DNA from: Spirodela intermedia
Taxonomy: Eukaryota > Streptophyta > Magnoliopsida > Alismatales > Araceae
Assembly (NCBI GenBank): GCA_902729315.2
Contig: LR746272.1
Coordinates: forward strand, 9,852,327-9,916,326
Reading direction: 5' to 3'
DNA: 64,000 nt
The notes under the pieces are model-generated. The model saw nothing but the letters and a program-made list of their open reading frames with translations. It was not told the DNA's origin and did not search any database. Numbering within the stretch: position 1 is the first letter of the stretch; every line of letters begins with the position of its first letter. Shown piece after piece: positions 37,354-49,740 of this stretch. Both the position numbers and the translations under genes were made by a program.

Positions 37354-38279
37354 TATTATGTCTTCATTATCATGAGTTAATAATTAATTAATAATATATT
37401 TTAAGTATTAACTTATGATAAATAAATTTATATTTGTGTTAAATTGATAAAAGGGTTTTTAGTTGATTAATATAAGTTTTTGGCTAATTATATCAGTTTA
37501 TGTGAATTTATATAAAATTTATAATTATGTTTTTAATATAAAAAAAAAAATTAAAAAAATAAGAAAAGAGGGGACCTGCTGCGAGTTAGAGGCAGGTCAA
37601 AGGCACAATCGGGGGAGCCATAAGCTAGGGGCTTAAGTGGCTAAAGACCGGTCAATGCACATGCATGTCAATCTCCTTCCACATTACTAGAGGCCATTTG
37701 AGCGTGGGGAAAGAATTGTTGTACACACATGGATATGTGAGAGAGGTACATTGAAGACAAAAATAAATATTAATATTTTTGTATCTCAAGCATAAGAAAA
37801 AAAATTGATGTGGGACTAAAGTCAAGCTAGTCCTCACTAGTAGGTTTCAATATTTTTATACTTAAAATACCCCTAATTTATAAGAAAGAAATATGTACAT
37901 GATGTCATAAGGTCAAAGGTATGCATGTAATTTGCATACTCTCTTTCACGTAGATGAGCAATTAACAAGGGTTTGAATCCCATTAGAGCTAACATTCATG
38001 TTTTTTATTTGTTTAAATTCTTGATTTTTTCGTAGAGCGTCAATCAACAATTAAGTTGTTGGAATCATTCACCCATCAGTGAAAATTTAGTCAATGTTAT
38101 TCACAGATCATCATTAGCAACTGACCAAAGATTTTGAATATAAAAATTATAGATTTTTTGAGAATGTCATCCAATTGATTCACAAATGTGTCGTCATTGA
38201 GAATAGGGTGATCTACTTAGAGATGAGTCATTTCCTTAAAGCATATCAAATGTAATGAAGAACCTTCTCTTGTGCACAA
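37354..38279 (+). mobile_element. Half copy of the 1.6 kb LTR family (copy 4)
   Basis: Starts at a TCTTCATTATCATGAGTTAATAAT region like the beginning of copy 1 and runs about 930 bp in parallel with 14213-15060. It ends where copia element 4 is inserted. Only about ten further LTR bases are seen past that element (44547-44556), so the right half is missing. Confidence 0.7.
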
Positions 38280-38803
38280 TGTTAAGAAATAGTGCTTGGA
38301 ATAAGATCTTAATGGGCTAGGACTAACTTGTCAAGATAGTGAAAACTTGAGAGTATAAGTACAACTAGTCTTCTAATATATAAATGATAATAGAAATGTA
38401 GAATGGGCTATAATAAAGCAAGACTTTGATTACTATGGTCTAAAGAGGATAAACACACCTCATGACAAGTAAATCATCATAGAAGAAAGTAATGACAATG
38501 TTTGAGGAATAGAATATAGTAGAGATAATGAAACAATAATATCAGCCACTAGTGGAGGAGAGAGAGAAAAGAGGAGGGAGATGATGTCAGAACTCCTATT
38601 GCAGCCTCTAGATAGGATTAAGTTTCTTGTGCCCTAAATTTGTTTATTTTCTCTCATGTTTCTCTCTCCTCAAGTTAAATACAGGTTATAAAAAAGGGGC
38701 TAGGCAATTTTCTAGACAAAAAATAGTCATAAGTGAAAGCTTAGTAAAGAGAGATGTGGCCCACATGGGCCTTGCTGAACAAAGGATGACCAAGTTACCT
38801 TTA
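38280..38803 (-). repeat. 3' LTR of copia element 4
   Basis: Aligns along its length with 44010-44541, with visible divergence. The adjacent - strand sequence just inside is purine-rich (CAAGGTAGAGATT). Confidence 0.88.
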
Positions 38804-40179
38804 TAAATCTCTACCTTGACTTGGACATCATAGTGATCTTCAAAGCTTCATACTAAATACTCTATCAGCTCTTCATGATTGCAACAAAAAGGAATATAGT
38901 TGCATACATCTTCCCAAAAAAAAGAAGAGGAGAGATTAAATTTAAGTGTTGTGAACTCTAATAAGGTTCAAACAATGTTGGAACTTTGAAATGAGAAGTT
39001 TTGTTAGCATATTGATAATTACAAATTAGTAGTTATATCTATGTATTAATATTTTATATATATATGCTAATTAATAGGTAGAGAATGTAATTATATGTGT
39101 TACCAACTCATTATAATATTCATAATATTTATTATTTAAGTCCTAATACATAATATTTTACTTATTTTATTTATATTATGAGACTAACCCCACTTGACTT
39201 TTATGAAGTCAAGTGTTGATTCTCTCACATTTTCTTAATAATCATTTGATTGCAAAGACTTAGGTGAGCTCTTATTATGAGTTGGAAGTAATGGAAGAAG
39301 CCCAAGCCTTGAGGCCAATGAAAAGCCTAAGTCTTATGGAGAGGGCCAGCTTAATATGTTTATGGGCCCAAGAGACAATGTCACTTTGGCCTAGCCTATT
39401 TGAACTTAAAAGGGTTATCAAGAGATGAGATCTAGGTCGCCCATCTTAGGGCATCTTAAGATAAAATTAAGATAAGGATTAGAGCGCCGCCCTCATGGAA
39501 TGATTTGAGTTATCTATGAAGAGAGTCGATCATTAATCATAATCGTCTATTGGAGGGGCCTAATTCTCAAGAAGATTAAGACATCTTGCCCCCCTTTTGG
39601 AGGATATTTTTTTGCTCTCTCTCTAGTAGTGGTTAGCTGAAAGAAACAAGAGGAAAATCAATGCTTGATCAACAATATTCTTGTGCCCAAGGTCATCGTG
39701 GAGAAGAGATTACCTGGAGTGCATCAAGATCGTCACGAATTGAGCATCACTTGGCTTAGGACTGATGCACAATGAGATTTGTATGAGATCCAGATTTGGA
39801 GTGTCCTTGTAATCATCTCCATGGATATACTAACTTTTAATTCAAACTAGTTTTATCATTTATTCCATCACTTCGTTGCAATAGATTTATTCTCTCCCAT
39901 TTGTCACATTTTTTACAACTCTTGTCTTCACTCTTTTACATTTAATTCTGCCCTTAACAATCTCACATATATATATATATATATCTATATAAGAAATAAA
40001 ATAAGTAAAATTTTACTCTCATTACCTATGCTCCTTGAAGATTAACCCTTAGATATCTTAAATAAAAGAGTGAGGTTTTAAAAATATTATTTGTATGAAC
40101 TTGGTTGCATCACGACGATGTATTAACCTCCAATTCGAGTTCATCACATATCACATGGGTTGTCATCAGTACTAATCTT
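38804..40179. other. Unclassified noncoding part inside copia element 4
   Basis: Between the 3' LTR and RNase H lie about 1.37 kb without recognisable copia sequence. The middle part, about 38972-39960, contains pieces such as GGGCCCAAGAGA and TTGGCCTAG that look like LTR-type sequence. I could not find matching ends or a target duplication. It may be another solo LTR inserted in the element. Confidence 0.35.
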
Positions 40180-41491
40180 CTATACACTAATTTCACCTGA
40201 GGAAATTATATCGCAGATAAAATGATACTTGACATCAATATGCTTTGCCCTTTTATGATACATTTGATCTTTGGTCAAATGAATAGCACTCTGACTATCA
40301 CAATGGACTAAAGCTTGACAGAAAAATAATTCAAAGAATAAATTTCTTAACCATATAGCTTCCTTTAATATCTTTGTAAGTGTCATGAATTCTATCTTTA
40401 TTGTGGATAGAGCAATAGTAGGATGTAGGAAAGCTTTCCAACTAACAACACATCCACTAATGGAAAATATATAATCAATTAGTGACCTCTATTTATCAAG
40501 ATCTCCTATAAAATCAGAATTAACAAATTCAGTCAAAGTATCACTTGTTCTCTCAAATTGTAAACATGTATCAATAGTACCCCTTAAGTACGTAAAATCT
40601 ACTTAACAGTGTGTCAATATATTTTACCTAGATTAACCATATAATGGCTAACTATACTAATTGTATGCAATATATTAGGACGAGTGCATATTATAGCATA
40701 CATCATGCTACTTACAACAGTAGAATATAAAACATGTGACATAAATTTTCATCTATTAGGGTCTGTGGTGATAGAAAATTTGAAAAATTAAAATGAGCAA
40801 CAAATGGAGTATGAACATACTTAGCATCCCACATATTAAAATGCTTAAGTACTTTCTCAATGTACTTAGCTTGGGAAAAATATAACTTACTTTCACTCTA
40901 ACTTCTACAAATCTCCATTATGAGAATTTTCTTGACTATTCTTAAATCTTTCATCTCAAACTCATTATTGAGTAAAACTTTCAATTTGTTGATTTCAGAT
41001 ATATCTTTTTCTATGATTAACATATTATCGACATAAAGTAGCAGATAAAAAAATAAATCATTTGACAACTTTTTGAAATAAACACAATTGTCAAATTTAT
41101 AACGAGAGAATTCATGTTGTGTCATAAATAAATAAAATCTTTTATACCACTATTTGAGAGATTGTTTGAGGCCATATAAAGATTTCTTTAACAAACAAAT
41201 ATGCTTCTCTTTTCCTTCAATATTAAAGCCTTCCAATTACTATATATTAATATATTCTTCAACATTGACATCAAGAAAGATTATTTTAACATCCATATGT
41301 TCTAACTCTAAATTGTATGATACAACAATAGATAATAGAACACATATAAAGCTATGCTTAAAGATAAGAGAAAATATATCATTAATATCAATATTTTTGG
41401 CCTGACTGTAACCTTTTACAACTAATAGTGTTTTGTATCGAACATCATCAGAGTTTAGAGTGCCTCTTTTTTTTTGAAAATCTACTTGCAA
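40180..41491 (-). pseudogene. RNase H and reverse transcriptase remnants of copia element 4
   Basis: The RNase H frame 40180-40386 reads KEAIWLRNLFFELF, CDSQSAIHLTKDQM, RAKHIDVKYHFICD. Reverse transcriptase frames are 40898-41125 (LLLYVDNMLI; YVDD changed to YVDN) and 41240-41491 (VRYKTLLVVKGYSQ, LELEHMDVKIIFLD). Stops between the frames make it inactive. Confidence 0.85.
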
Positions 41492-41499
41492 CCAATGAC

Positions 41500-43100
41500 T
41501 TTTTGTCCTTTGGGAGCCTCTATCAACTCCTAAGTCTAGTTTTTATGGAGAGATTCAATTTCCTCCTCTATTGCAACTAGCTCCTCATGAGATATAGCAT
41601 TTGAAAACTTGAAAAGCTCATTCAGATCCAAATTTTTGTTAGCAATGGTCAGTGTGTAATTGATTATATTAGCATATCTATATCTTAACGGTGGCTTATT
41701 ATCTCTCTTTGACTGATTACAAGTAAGAGAGTAATTCTAGTTTGTGAAGATATCTCGACAAGATGCATGTTAGGCACTGAAATATGTTCTTGTTGGGAAT
41801 ACATCTTATGTGAATCAGATATATCTAACTCCAACTGATTTAGAGTACTACTATTTGAATCTAAAATTTTAAGGGCAAACATCATTTCTCTAAGGTGTAA
41901 AATTAGAGCTTCATCAAAAATAATGTTTTTCTCAATTAAAAGCTTAAGAGATTTAGGATAAGGAAGCCATAACCTATATCTTTTGACTCCATAGATGTAA
42001 TCGAAGAAGATATACTTCTTAACTTTAGGCTCCAGCTTGCCATCATTTACATGGAAATATGTTAGACAACCAAAGATTTTTAAGTCTAAATAATCAAGAC
42101 TGTTACTTGACTAGACTTCTTCAAGAGTTTTGAAATTAATGACAGAGGCTAGAGATATGTTCACAAGATGACAAGTTGTAGGCACTATTGCCCAAAAGTC
42201 TTGACCAAGACCTATAGATAATAACATATAATGGGCTCATTTTAGTAGAGTCGTATTCATTCTTTTTGCAACTCTATTTTGCTGTGGAGTATAACAAATT
42301 GTCATGTACCTAACAATACCTTCATTTTGTAGAAATCATTAAATTTAGTACAACTTTTTGATTTTCTTCTCAATTTGTCTTTTAAACAAAGTCTTCTATT
42401 GCTTACAATGTATAAATACTTTAGATTTATGCTTAAGCATGAATATCCAAACTTTTTGAGAAAACTGATGAAGAAAAATGAGCAGCGTCTTTTGAAGGGA
42501 TGCAAGAAGTAACTTAAAAGATCTAAGTAGATATAATCAAGAGTACATTTGATCTTGTGAGTTGTCATTTGGAAGCTAACTCTTTTATACTTACCTAAAA
42601 TACAATGCTTATAAAATTTAACCTTGTTGGTACTTTGCCCACAAAGTAAGCCTCTCTTGCTTAATACATTAATTCCTTTCTCACTCATATGTCCCAACCT
42701 CATATGCCACAATTTGGTGACATCTTTTTCTGTCAATGAGATAAACTCTATAATGGCTGAACCAGAAATAGTGGGTACTATATTTTTGCCTTTTCATCAC
42801 AACAAGGGCTCATTTGTTGACTTTTATGACCCCATTTTCACTTGAATATGTACAGTCATTAGCTTCAAGAGTGCCTAAATAAATGAAAATTTTCTTCAAA
42901 TTGGGAATATACTTAACATTAGATAATGTTCTTATGATATCATCAAACATTTTTATATGAACTATGTCAATATCAGCAGTCTTAAATGAGGCATCATTTC
43001 TTATTAAGATGTTTCCACCATTGATCTGCTCATAAGTAAAAAAAACTCTCTATGAGGAGTCATCTGGTATGAACAACGTGTATCTAAGATCCAATCATCT
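41500..43100 (-). pseudogene. Integrase and protease region of copia element 4
   Basis: The frame 42302-42736 starts with KLWHMRLGHMSEKGINVLSK, the pre-integrase and HHCC part, followed by the degraded integrase core toward 41500. The part at 42740-43100 should carry protease but only weak traces are seen. Confidence 0.65.
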
Positions 43101-43204
43101 TTGGATTTGATGGTATGAATAGAAAGAACAAAATTATCAATCTCGTCTTTGACAACACTAGCATGTGCTAAATTTTTGGCACGATTAGACTCCTTGGAGT
43201 CTTC

Positions 43205-43930
43205 TTACTACCTTCTTTTGAGTTTATAATAGTCAACCTTTACATGTCACTTCTTGTGATAATAATTATAGAACTTGTTTTTAGATTTTGATTTAAATCT
43301 TGACTCACCTCTATTTCCCTTTTGACTTTTCTCATTAAGTCTACCTTTGGCAATAAGACCTTCAGGTTGTTGTCCTTCCGAAATAAGAATCATATATTTT
43401 TCAATCAACTATTTCAGAAATAAAAAAGATTTAACATCTTCAATAGATATGATATCTCTAACATATAATAAAGTTTCTCAAAAGTGTCTATATGACAGTG
43501 GTAAGAAAATTGAGCAAAAACACAGCTTGCTCTTCCTCCTTTACTCTCTCATTAATATTTTCTAAATCTAGTAAAATAGAATTGAATTCATCAAGGTGAG
43601 TTTTAATTGATGTACATTCTACCATTCTGAGCATGAACATACGTTGCTTCATAAATAGTTTGCTAGTGAGTGATATGGTCATATACAATGACTCTAACTT
43701 CAAGCATAATGTAGTTGTTGTAGTTTCATAAATGACCTCACACAAAACTCATTAGACAAACTAAGTTGAATCATAGCAAGAATTTTCTCATCTAATTCTT
43801 GTTTTCTTCTATAGACATAGTGTTTGACATTTTTCCTTTTCCCAATAATGCTTTATGTAGCCCTTGGTGGGTCAAGATGGGTCTCATATTGACCTGCCAT
43901 ATTTTGAAGTTGGTGCTTCAATCAAACTTC
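43205..43930 (-). pseudogene. gag remnant of copia element 4
   Basis: The frame 43488-43745 has [31 protein letters not shown] and AVFLLNFL, typical of UBN2-type gag. A damaged zinc knuckle (YNYYHKK-like) lies at about 43205-43265. Confidence 0.75.
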
Positions 43931-44009
43931 TCAATATAAAACTTAGTAGACATCTTGTATTTCTATTTGTGCTAAAATAAAACTATAACTAGAAACTTTG
44001 ATACTAGTT

Positions 44010-44541
44010 TGTTAGGAAATAATATTTGGAACAGGATCTTAATGAGCATAGATTGACTTGTTAGCACAGAAAAAAATTAAAAGTACAAGTAAAACAAGTC
44101 TTCTAATATATAAATGATAATGAAAAAGTAGAATGGGCTATAATAAAATTGGACTTTGATTACTGTGGTCTAAAGAGGATAAACACACCTCACGACTAAT
44201 AAACCAATATACAAGAGAGTAATGACAATCTTTGAGGAATAGAATATAATAGAGACAGTTAATGAAGTGATAATACCAGCCACTGGTGGAGGAGAGAGAG
44301 AAAAGGGGGAGATGATGTCAGAACTCTTGTTGCAGCCTCTAGAGAGGATTGGGTTTCTTGTGCTCTACATTTGTCTATTTTTTCTCACAAAACTCTCTAT
44401 TTGAGCTCCCTTTAAATACAAGTCATAGAAAAGGGACTAAACTATTTCTTAGACAAAAAACAGTTATAAGTGAAAGCCTAGAAAAGAGGGATGCGGCCAA
44501 CAAGGGCCTTGCTGAACAAGGATGACAAGGTCACCATTTCA
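44010..44541 (-). repeat. 5' LTR of copia element 4
   Basis: Mate of 38280-38803, 532 bp. The primer site is just left of it on the + strand (read on the - strand). Confidence 0.88.
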
Positions 44542-44556
44542 CACAGACCTAAGGCC

Positions 44557-44743
44557 ATGGGACAATAATTCTCACATCAATAATACTCATAGGTTGGTTG
44601 GAAGCCTCTAGATCTGTACTACCGAAGTTTCATTTGGTATGAGAAATCAAGTCATTTGATATAGTAAGTGAACGTTTCGCTGCTCTATCTGTCTACTTGC
44701 GACCTCTGTCTCTTTCTCTCTCGCATTCACAGTCTTGTACTAT
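44557..44743 (+). repeat. End of DUF538 downstream block and spacer start (unit 0)
   Basis: Matches 59730-59906, the end of the downstream block of gene D and the start of the next spacer (CTCATAGGTTGGTTGGAAGC, then TGTCTACTTGCGACCTCTGT). The gene that should precede it is gone; a copia element and half an LTR occupy its place. Relative to the other copy, about 50 bp are missing near 44740. Confidence 0.8.
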
Positions 44744-47700
44744 GGAGACGGTGTTGAACATCAAGTAACGAACGAACTACGAGAGATGAGATGCATAGAA
44801 ACGGTCTCACGATGTATCCGTTGCCAGTAACATGATAGTTCCATCGAATGAACTCTATTTGTGTTGAATTGTTATAACTTTATTCTGTTATGAAAGTTTT
44901 AGTGCACTAAAAAAGTACCTGATTCACTAGGAGCCGGATCTATTGTGTAGCAACTCTTACCTCTTAAGTTTGTACCTAGAGTATTTGGAATAACACCTTT
45001 CTCTAGTCCTTTGATTTACGCGTTATTTAGAATTTGGAGGCCCGCTACCCACTGAGATGGGGAGGGCAACAGACCACACAACGCGTAGACTTATCCAAAA
45101 AAAAAAGACTCAACTAATAAAATGCACTCAGATTCTCGAGAAAGAACATGAGCAGACAAACGGCTTTCCGCACTGAATTATTAACCTACTTTCAAGATCA
45201 TCCACTGCTTGTTTATTCGACAAACGGCGAGCCTAGATTTCCGCACTGAATACTCTGCCAACCCTCTGTCCAAGTTGGTTGTTATTCCTGGTCCGATGGC
45301 TCATGACGATATCTCTGAGCTCCTATTTAATAAATTAGTTCCTATTAACGCATCCCTTGCAAGGCAGTGGAGCGTCATAAATAGGTCAGGAAATTGGGGC
45401 CACCGCTGAACTTGTCAACTTTCCGTGTAAGCTCTCACTGTACATGACCTTGCCTGATCCTTCCACAATCCTCTCCATAAAAATGAATGTCGGCAGCAGC
45501 TGCGTACCGAAGGAGATCTTGTTAGGGGATGAGACAAAGTCGAGCACCGATTCACGCTGGCATTGAGTTCATCCACGGTGTGACTGAACACGCTTCTCGT
45601 CACTTGGACCATTTACACCACCCTTTTGGGGTCGTTTTACTTGGTACTCGTTCTTGTGAAACCCCGTACATGACCTGCTTTTGATAGCAATGGTATCATT
45701 CATATTTTGGGAAATGAGAAAAGTGATCCCTTTTATTTCGTAAATGACAAGTCAACAGGGTGTGGGCAATGAGGGATTTTCTTCTCGAATCTAACACTCT
45801 GTATCACATAGTCATCACTGCATCATGTTGAAACATCCATCGATTCTCTACACATCATAAAGCTACTGTTCTTGACTACACCTTAATGTTCTCCATATAA
45901 TTAATCCCCTTTTTTTTTTTTTTACGGGAGTCCCTGGCAACAGAAAGTTGCTCCGGCGGTTACTTTAATCGAGAAGAGGATAAACGAGCAAGTAACAAAT
46001 AATTGAGAAGCGCAAGCACCTTGCCCTTTGTAACCCGATTTGGGACACAAACGCTACTATTCAACAAGGAACGGGACCGGGACGGAAGCAAAGATTTGAA
46101 CGCATCTTCCCTAGGAGCGTTAAATCCTTCGCTTGACTCTTTCTTCTAAAGTTGTGTCCACACTCCACGCTCCTTTTCACGATAATGGAGGACTTGACAT
46201 ATGATGCATGGAGAAGACTTTAAAGTCGGAAAACACGCTGTTCAATGGTTACCTTTGCCGCATTAGCTTGTAAAGTTTTAAATAGTTTAATGGTTGATTA
46301 AAGTATTTCGCAGACAGGGGTTGACCCTTGCTCCCGCGTGCTGTACGGAGGGAGGCCAAACGTCTAACTTGGCGCCGTCATTATTATGGGCTATTTCCGA
46401 AAGCATGCGGGCATTCCGAGCTGATCGTTCATTGGCTAACCGACGAGTACCAGTTATGATGATGATCACGCCATGACTAACCGCTAACCTCCTGTGGGCT
46501 TGTTTGAGAAGCCAATAGCGAATGCCGACGAACCATTTACGTGAGGAGCACTTTATGCTTAAGTTCCGAAAGTCAAACCTACGAGTTATCACGATCTTAC
46601 ACTAGGCGCCCGATAAAGAAACAGCTGTATCAACCTGCGGGGAACGCCACAGACAGCTGAAAAGGGGAATGGATGAGCGGCGGCTGCCCGGGTTCCCCGT
46701 AAGCTTAACCAATGGCATTGAATGCTCTCCAAAACCTTCGGCGAACATGGGTCTTGTTCATGCCCCAACGACCAACCGGCATGCCGACGGAACCCTACCT
46801 AGTGGCCATGTCTAGTTAATGTTAGTTTGGACGTCCTCAGTTCTCTCTCTCCCCGCACGCTGGCGAGTGGCTCATCGTGGGAGATACCGTACGCTGTCCT
46901 TCTTACTACAGAAAACCCAGCAGCTGGGTTCGTCAAGCAGGATGTTCATCTTGATCGCTTTCGCCTGGGGTGTGCCGAAAACTTGCATAATTTACGTTCA
47001 TTCAACGCTTCGTTATAAACTTTGCCTTTTCTCCTCGGTGAATTTTAGAACTTAGCCAGTGTGGGATGTGATGGAACCACGCAGGTTTTTCATAAGATTC
47101 AGTTTCTTGCTGGGTCAGTTTGATGATACATTTCTCGAAACAAAGGCTGGGACTCGTCTCTCCCATTGGAATGAGAGCAAAAAGATGCTTCAATCGCGAG
47201 AACACACCACCCCTTAAGCTTGATGAACGTGATGTTCTACCAGGGACTAGTTTAGCTATATCATCTTGATATTTGGTAGTCAACTATGCCTCTACTTTAT
47301 CATCTGGTGTGTGAATCTATGATGAGTGCATGCTAACGAGCTGCTGTGCCGACTTGTGGGCCTCTCCTCGAATAATGCACCCGGCAGGGGAGGGAAAAGA
47401 GAGGCTTCTGATTTGCTGGGCGAATGTACTTATCAAACCTCGTCAGGGATTCCATACAGTGTACTAGGTCGACGGACTGAGGGGGCGAACCTGGCCGTAG
47501 AGGCTGAGAGGTAGCACAGAACGGTGGGAATGAGTGCTAGTGGCGGAAGCGGAATAAGGATGTGGGCAAAGAAATAGAGAAAGAGGGAGAGAGAGAAAGG
47601 GAGACGGAGATGGACTATAAGCATTGAAACCGCGGGGGGATTGGGGGGGGGAGGAGACGGACTTCCGACTATGCGAATGAGAGCGATAACTAAGGGAATA
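44744..47700 (+). repeat. DUF538 unit spacer, copy A
   Basis: Near-identical to 59969-62925 at a constant offset of 15,225 bp, and similar (roughly three quarters of bases) to 52380-55440. No gene is recognised. Open frames here (45209-45409, 46287-46592, 47464-47766 and others) either lack an ATG or do not keep the frame better than the surrounding DNA in the diverged copy. A 14-T tract lies at 45910-45923. Confidence 0.8.
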
Positions 47701-48541
47701 AGCAAGGAGTGTAGAGTGAAAGAGGGTGGGCACAGTGTTTGACATACCCCTATGCAGATACTCCACCCAATTCGTTACCTTGTGAAGTCATTCACAGACC
47801 AGATGCATAACAGAAAATTTACCAAGTCAGGCCGAACAATCTTGATGCTCATCTTTTCCGGTACGTATGGAACGTTTCCCTTCAACGTGATTCTGCCCCT
47901 TCCTCAGTTGACCTTCACTACCACTGGCGCCTGGATGACCCCTCTTCGAGTTCTGACTTCTCTTTTGTCACGGATGCTATTAAAACCCATAAGGAAGGGA
48001 CCATAATTGCGTGGGTCCCACATCTCCGCTTCGTTTCCTCCGTCAGAAGTCGCTGTGTAATTATGAGGGCCAAGTGGCATCCTTAGGTGATGATAACTAG
48101 AGTGCTTCAATCCAAAGGCCCATGCTGGCGTTCCCGTGGATCATCGGACATTGAACAACAGCCTGCCTCGCCGCCAGTTTCGAAGATCATTTAACACTCC
48201 CGATTCCACTCACCCGGACGACCAAGCCAGAGCTTCTCATCCGTCCCCTGAGAACCCCTGCAAACCAAACGGCAACCTCTAGTTCATTGCATCCCACGGT
48301 CCCGCGTCAGGCTGTGAGGCCCACACGCTGAACCAGCCATCTCCCTTATCCGTCCCCCGCGAAGACCGCACTATATAAGTATCCCTCCCGCTCGCCTCCA
48401 TCGCACCCATCACTTCACGTCATCAGCCAGCTCTCTTTCCTCCTCATCCCCAGGAGACGGGTCGTCACCTTCTCCTTCAGACACCGGTTGCTCCACCGAT
48501 CCGCCCCGCTCGTAACCCCACCGCAGGTCCACGTTCCACCA
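47701..48541 (+). promoter_or_regulatory. Type 1 promoter region of DUF538 gene A
   Basis: Upstream region shared with gene E (near identical) and, inverted, with gene C (57026-57965). The TATA box TATATAA is at 48372-48378, 170 bases before the ATG. From about 48440 to the ATG the 5' UTR is common to all five copies; above that, copies B and D have a different sequence. Confidence 0.75.
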
Positions 48542-48994
48542 ATGGCGCAGCAGACCATCGAGGCCCACCGCCCCGGCGCGGAGATCTACACGGGCGACGA
48601 CCTCTGCCGCCAGAAGGCCATCGACCTCCTCGAGGAACTCAACCTCCCCAGGGGCCTCCTCCCCATTGAGAACGTCGAGGAGATCGGCATCAACCGTCAG
48701 ACCGGCTTCGTGTGGCTCCGCCAGAAGAAGGCCCTCAACTACACCTTCCGCAAGGCCGGCCGCCTCGTCTCCTACGGCGCCGAGGTCACGGGCTTCGTGG
48801 AGGACCGCCGCATGCGGCGGGTGACGGGGGTGAAGTCCAGGGAGATGCTCGTCTGGATCCCGCTGGGAGAGTTCTTTGTGAACCCCAAGGACTCCACCAA
48901 GATCACCTTCAGGACGCCCGCGGGACTCTCGAAGACCTACCCGGCCTCGGCCTTCGAGCTCGAGGAGCAGGGAAACCAGAGATTAACTGCGTAG
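48542..48994 (+). CDS. DUF538 (SVB-like) protein, copy A
   Basis: Intronless 150-aa protein of the plant DUF538 family. The domain runs from about residue 23 (LLEELNLPRGLLPIENVEEI) through GFVWLRQKKALNYTF, YGAEVTGFVEDRRM, GVKSREMLVWIPLGEFFV and ends with TYPASAFELEEQG. No signal peptide or membrane segment is seen, suggesting a cytosolic protein. Members such as Arabidopsis SVB affect trichome development, but the biochemical activity is not established. The start is the first ATG (48542). The frame is open upstream only from a TTG, so a longer form is not supported. Coding GC content is far above that of the flanks. Copy A differs from B-D by Ser for Thr in PKDSTK and ends RLTA. Confidence 0.9.
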   Translation: MAQQTIEAHRPGAEIYTGDDLCRQKAIDLLEELNLPRGLLPIENVEEIGINRQTGFVWLRQKKALNYTFRKAGRLVSYGAEVTGFVEDRRMRRVTGVKSREMLVWIPLGEFFVNPKDSTKITFRTPAGLSKTYPASAFELEEQGNQRLTA

Positions 48995-49740
48995 TACGTA
49001 CCCGGATTCGGTCGCTCTACATCTTCAAAATTGAATCTGTACCCTGAAGCAACAAGATGGAATTTTCCATCGCGTTAAAGCTCACAATTCTTTTGATTTT
49101 CACAAGATCGCTGTGTTCCCAATTGTTGAGAATCTTGCCAAACGTTCGGGTGAAAATGTCTCCCTAATTTTTGAGGATCTTTCCGCTGATAATCGCAGAA
49201 ATTTCTTAGGAATAGAGAAAATGGTGAGTGAACAAATGGACGAAGACAACTAGAAATGTCGGCTGGAGATATAACCAGAATATGATGTCCTGTCACATTG
49301 TGAAGGGGGAGAATTATCGTTTGACCCGCGTACGCAAACTAAGCCACCTAAATGCTACGAGCTCGACACAAGCGACCAGACATCAAGTCTCCTGAGCGAT
49401 TATCGCTTTTGAATACCGTGAATCAATGATTTATATTTACAATTGAAGTTCACATCTCTGCCTTGACGACACCTACGCTATACAACCACAACCAACCGAC
49501 TTTAACCCATTGTTGTCCGCCGAGCATTGTTGCGTAAAGTGAATGAACTCACTTTATGTGCAGAAGACGGGCATCCAACAAATGTTGACCGTCCGAGATA
49601 AAACACAAAAGAACAGAGTGCTAGAGCACTTGTAATTTAAGTATGGGGCATCCCGTGATTAAGCATTGGCCGTGGGACAACCATTCTCACGTTAGTAATA
49701 CTCATAGGTTGGTTGGAAGCCTCTAGATGCGTACTACCGA
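48995..49740 (+). repeat. Type T1 downstream block after gene A
   Basis: Nearly identical to 59058-59800 after gene D, with a few substitutions and a 4-bp difference (about 49224). The match ends sharply at GTACTACCGA; after that gene A runs into unrelated sequence while D continues into the spacer of E. Contains the 3' UTR; otherwise noncoding. Confidence 0.85.

Larger units (their letters stand above)
38280..44541 (-). mobile_element. Ty1/copia element 4, both LTRs present
   Basis: LTRs at 38280-38803 (3', 524 bp) and 44010-44541 (5', 532 bp), both TGTTA...TT(C/T)A on the + strand. A polypurine tract lies inside the 3' LTR, and a TAGTATCAAAG primer site follows the 5' LTR. Flanking pentamers CACAA and CACAG differ by one base. 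The internal - strand has gag (43488-43930), zinc knuckle (about 43205-43265), pre-integrase and HHCC (42302-42736), integrase tail, reverse transcriptase (40898-41491) and RNase H (40180-40386). It is inserted in LTR copy 4. Not the same family as relics 1-2. Confidence 0.88.

Noticed and set aside
45209-45409. A spacer frame similar to part of 52941-53333
   Set aside because: Protein similarity is lower than nucleotide similarity, the ends differ, and no domain is seen.
46287-46592. A 101-codon frame on the - strand of the spacer, with a related frame at 54103-54390
   Set aside because: It starts at GTG rather than ATG, the two copies differ in length and end, and protein similarity is no higher than DNA similarity.
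48712-49047. A 111-codon open frame overlapping gene A in another frame (also in the other copies)
   Set aside because: A shadow of the GC-rich DUF538 coding sequence, starting at an internal non-conserved position and rich in Arg, Gly and Pro without a domain.
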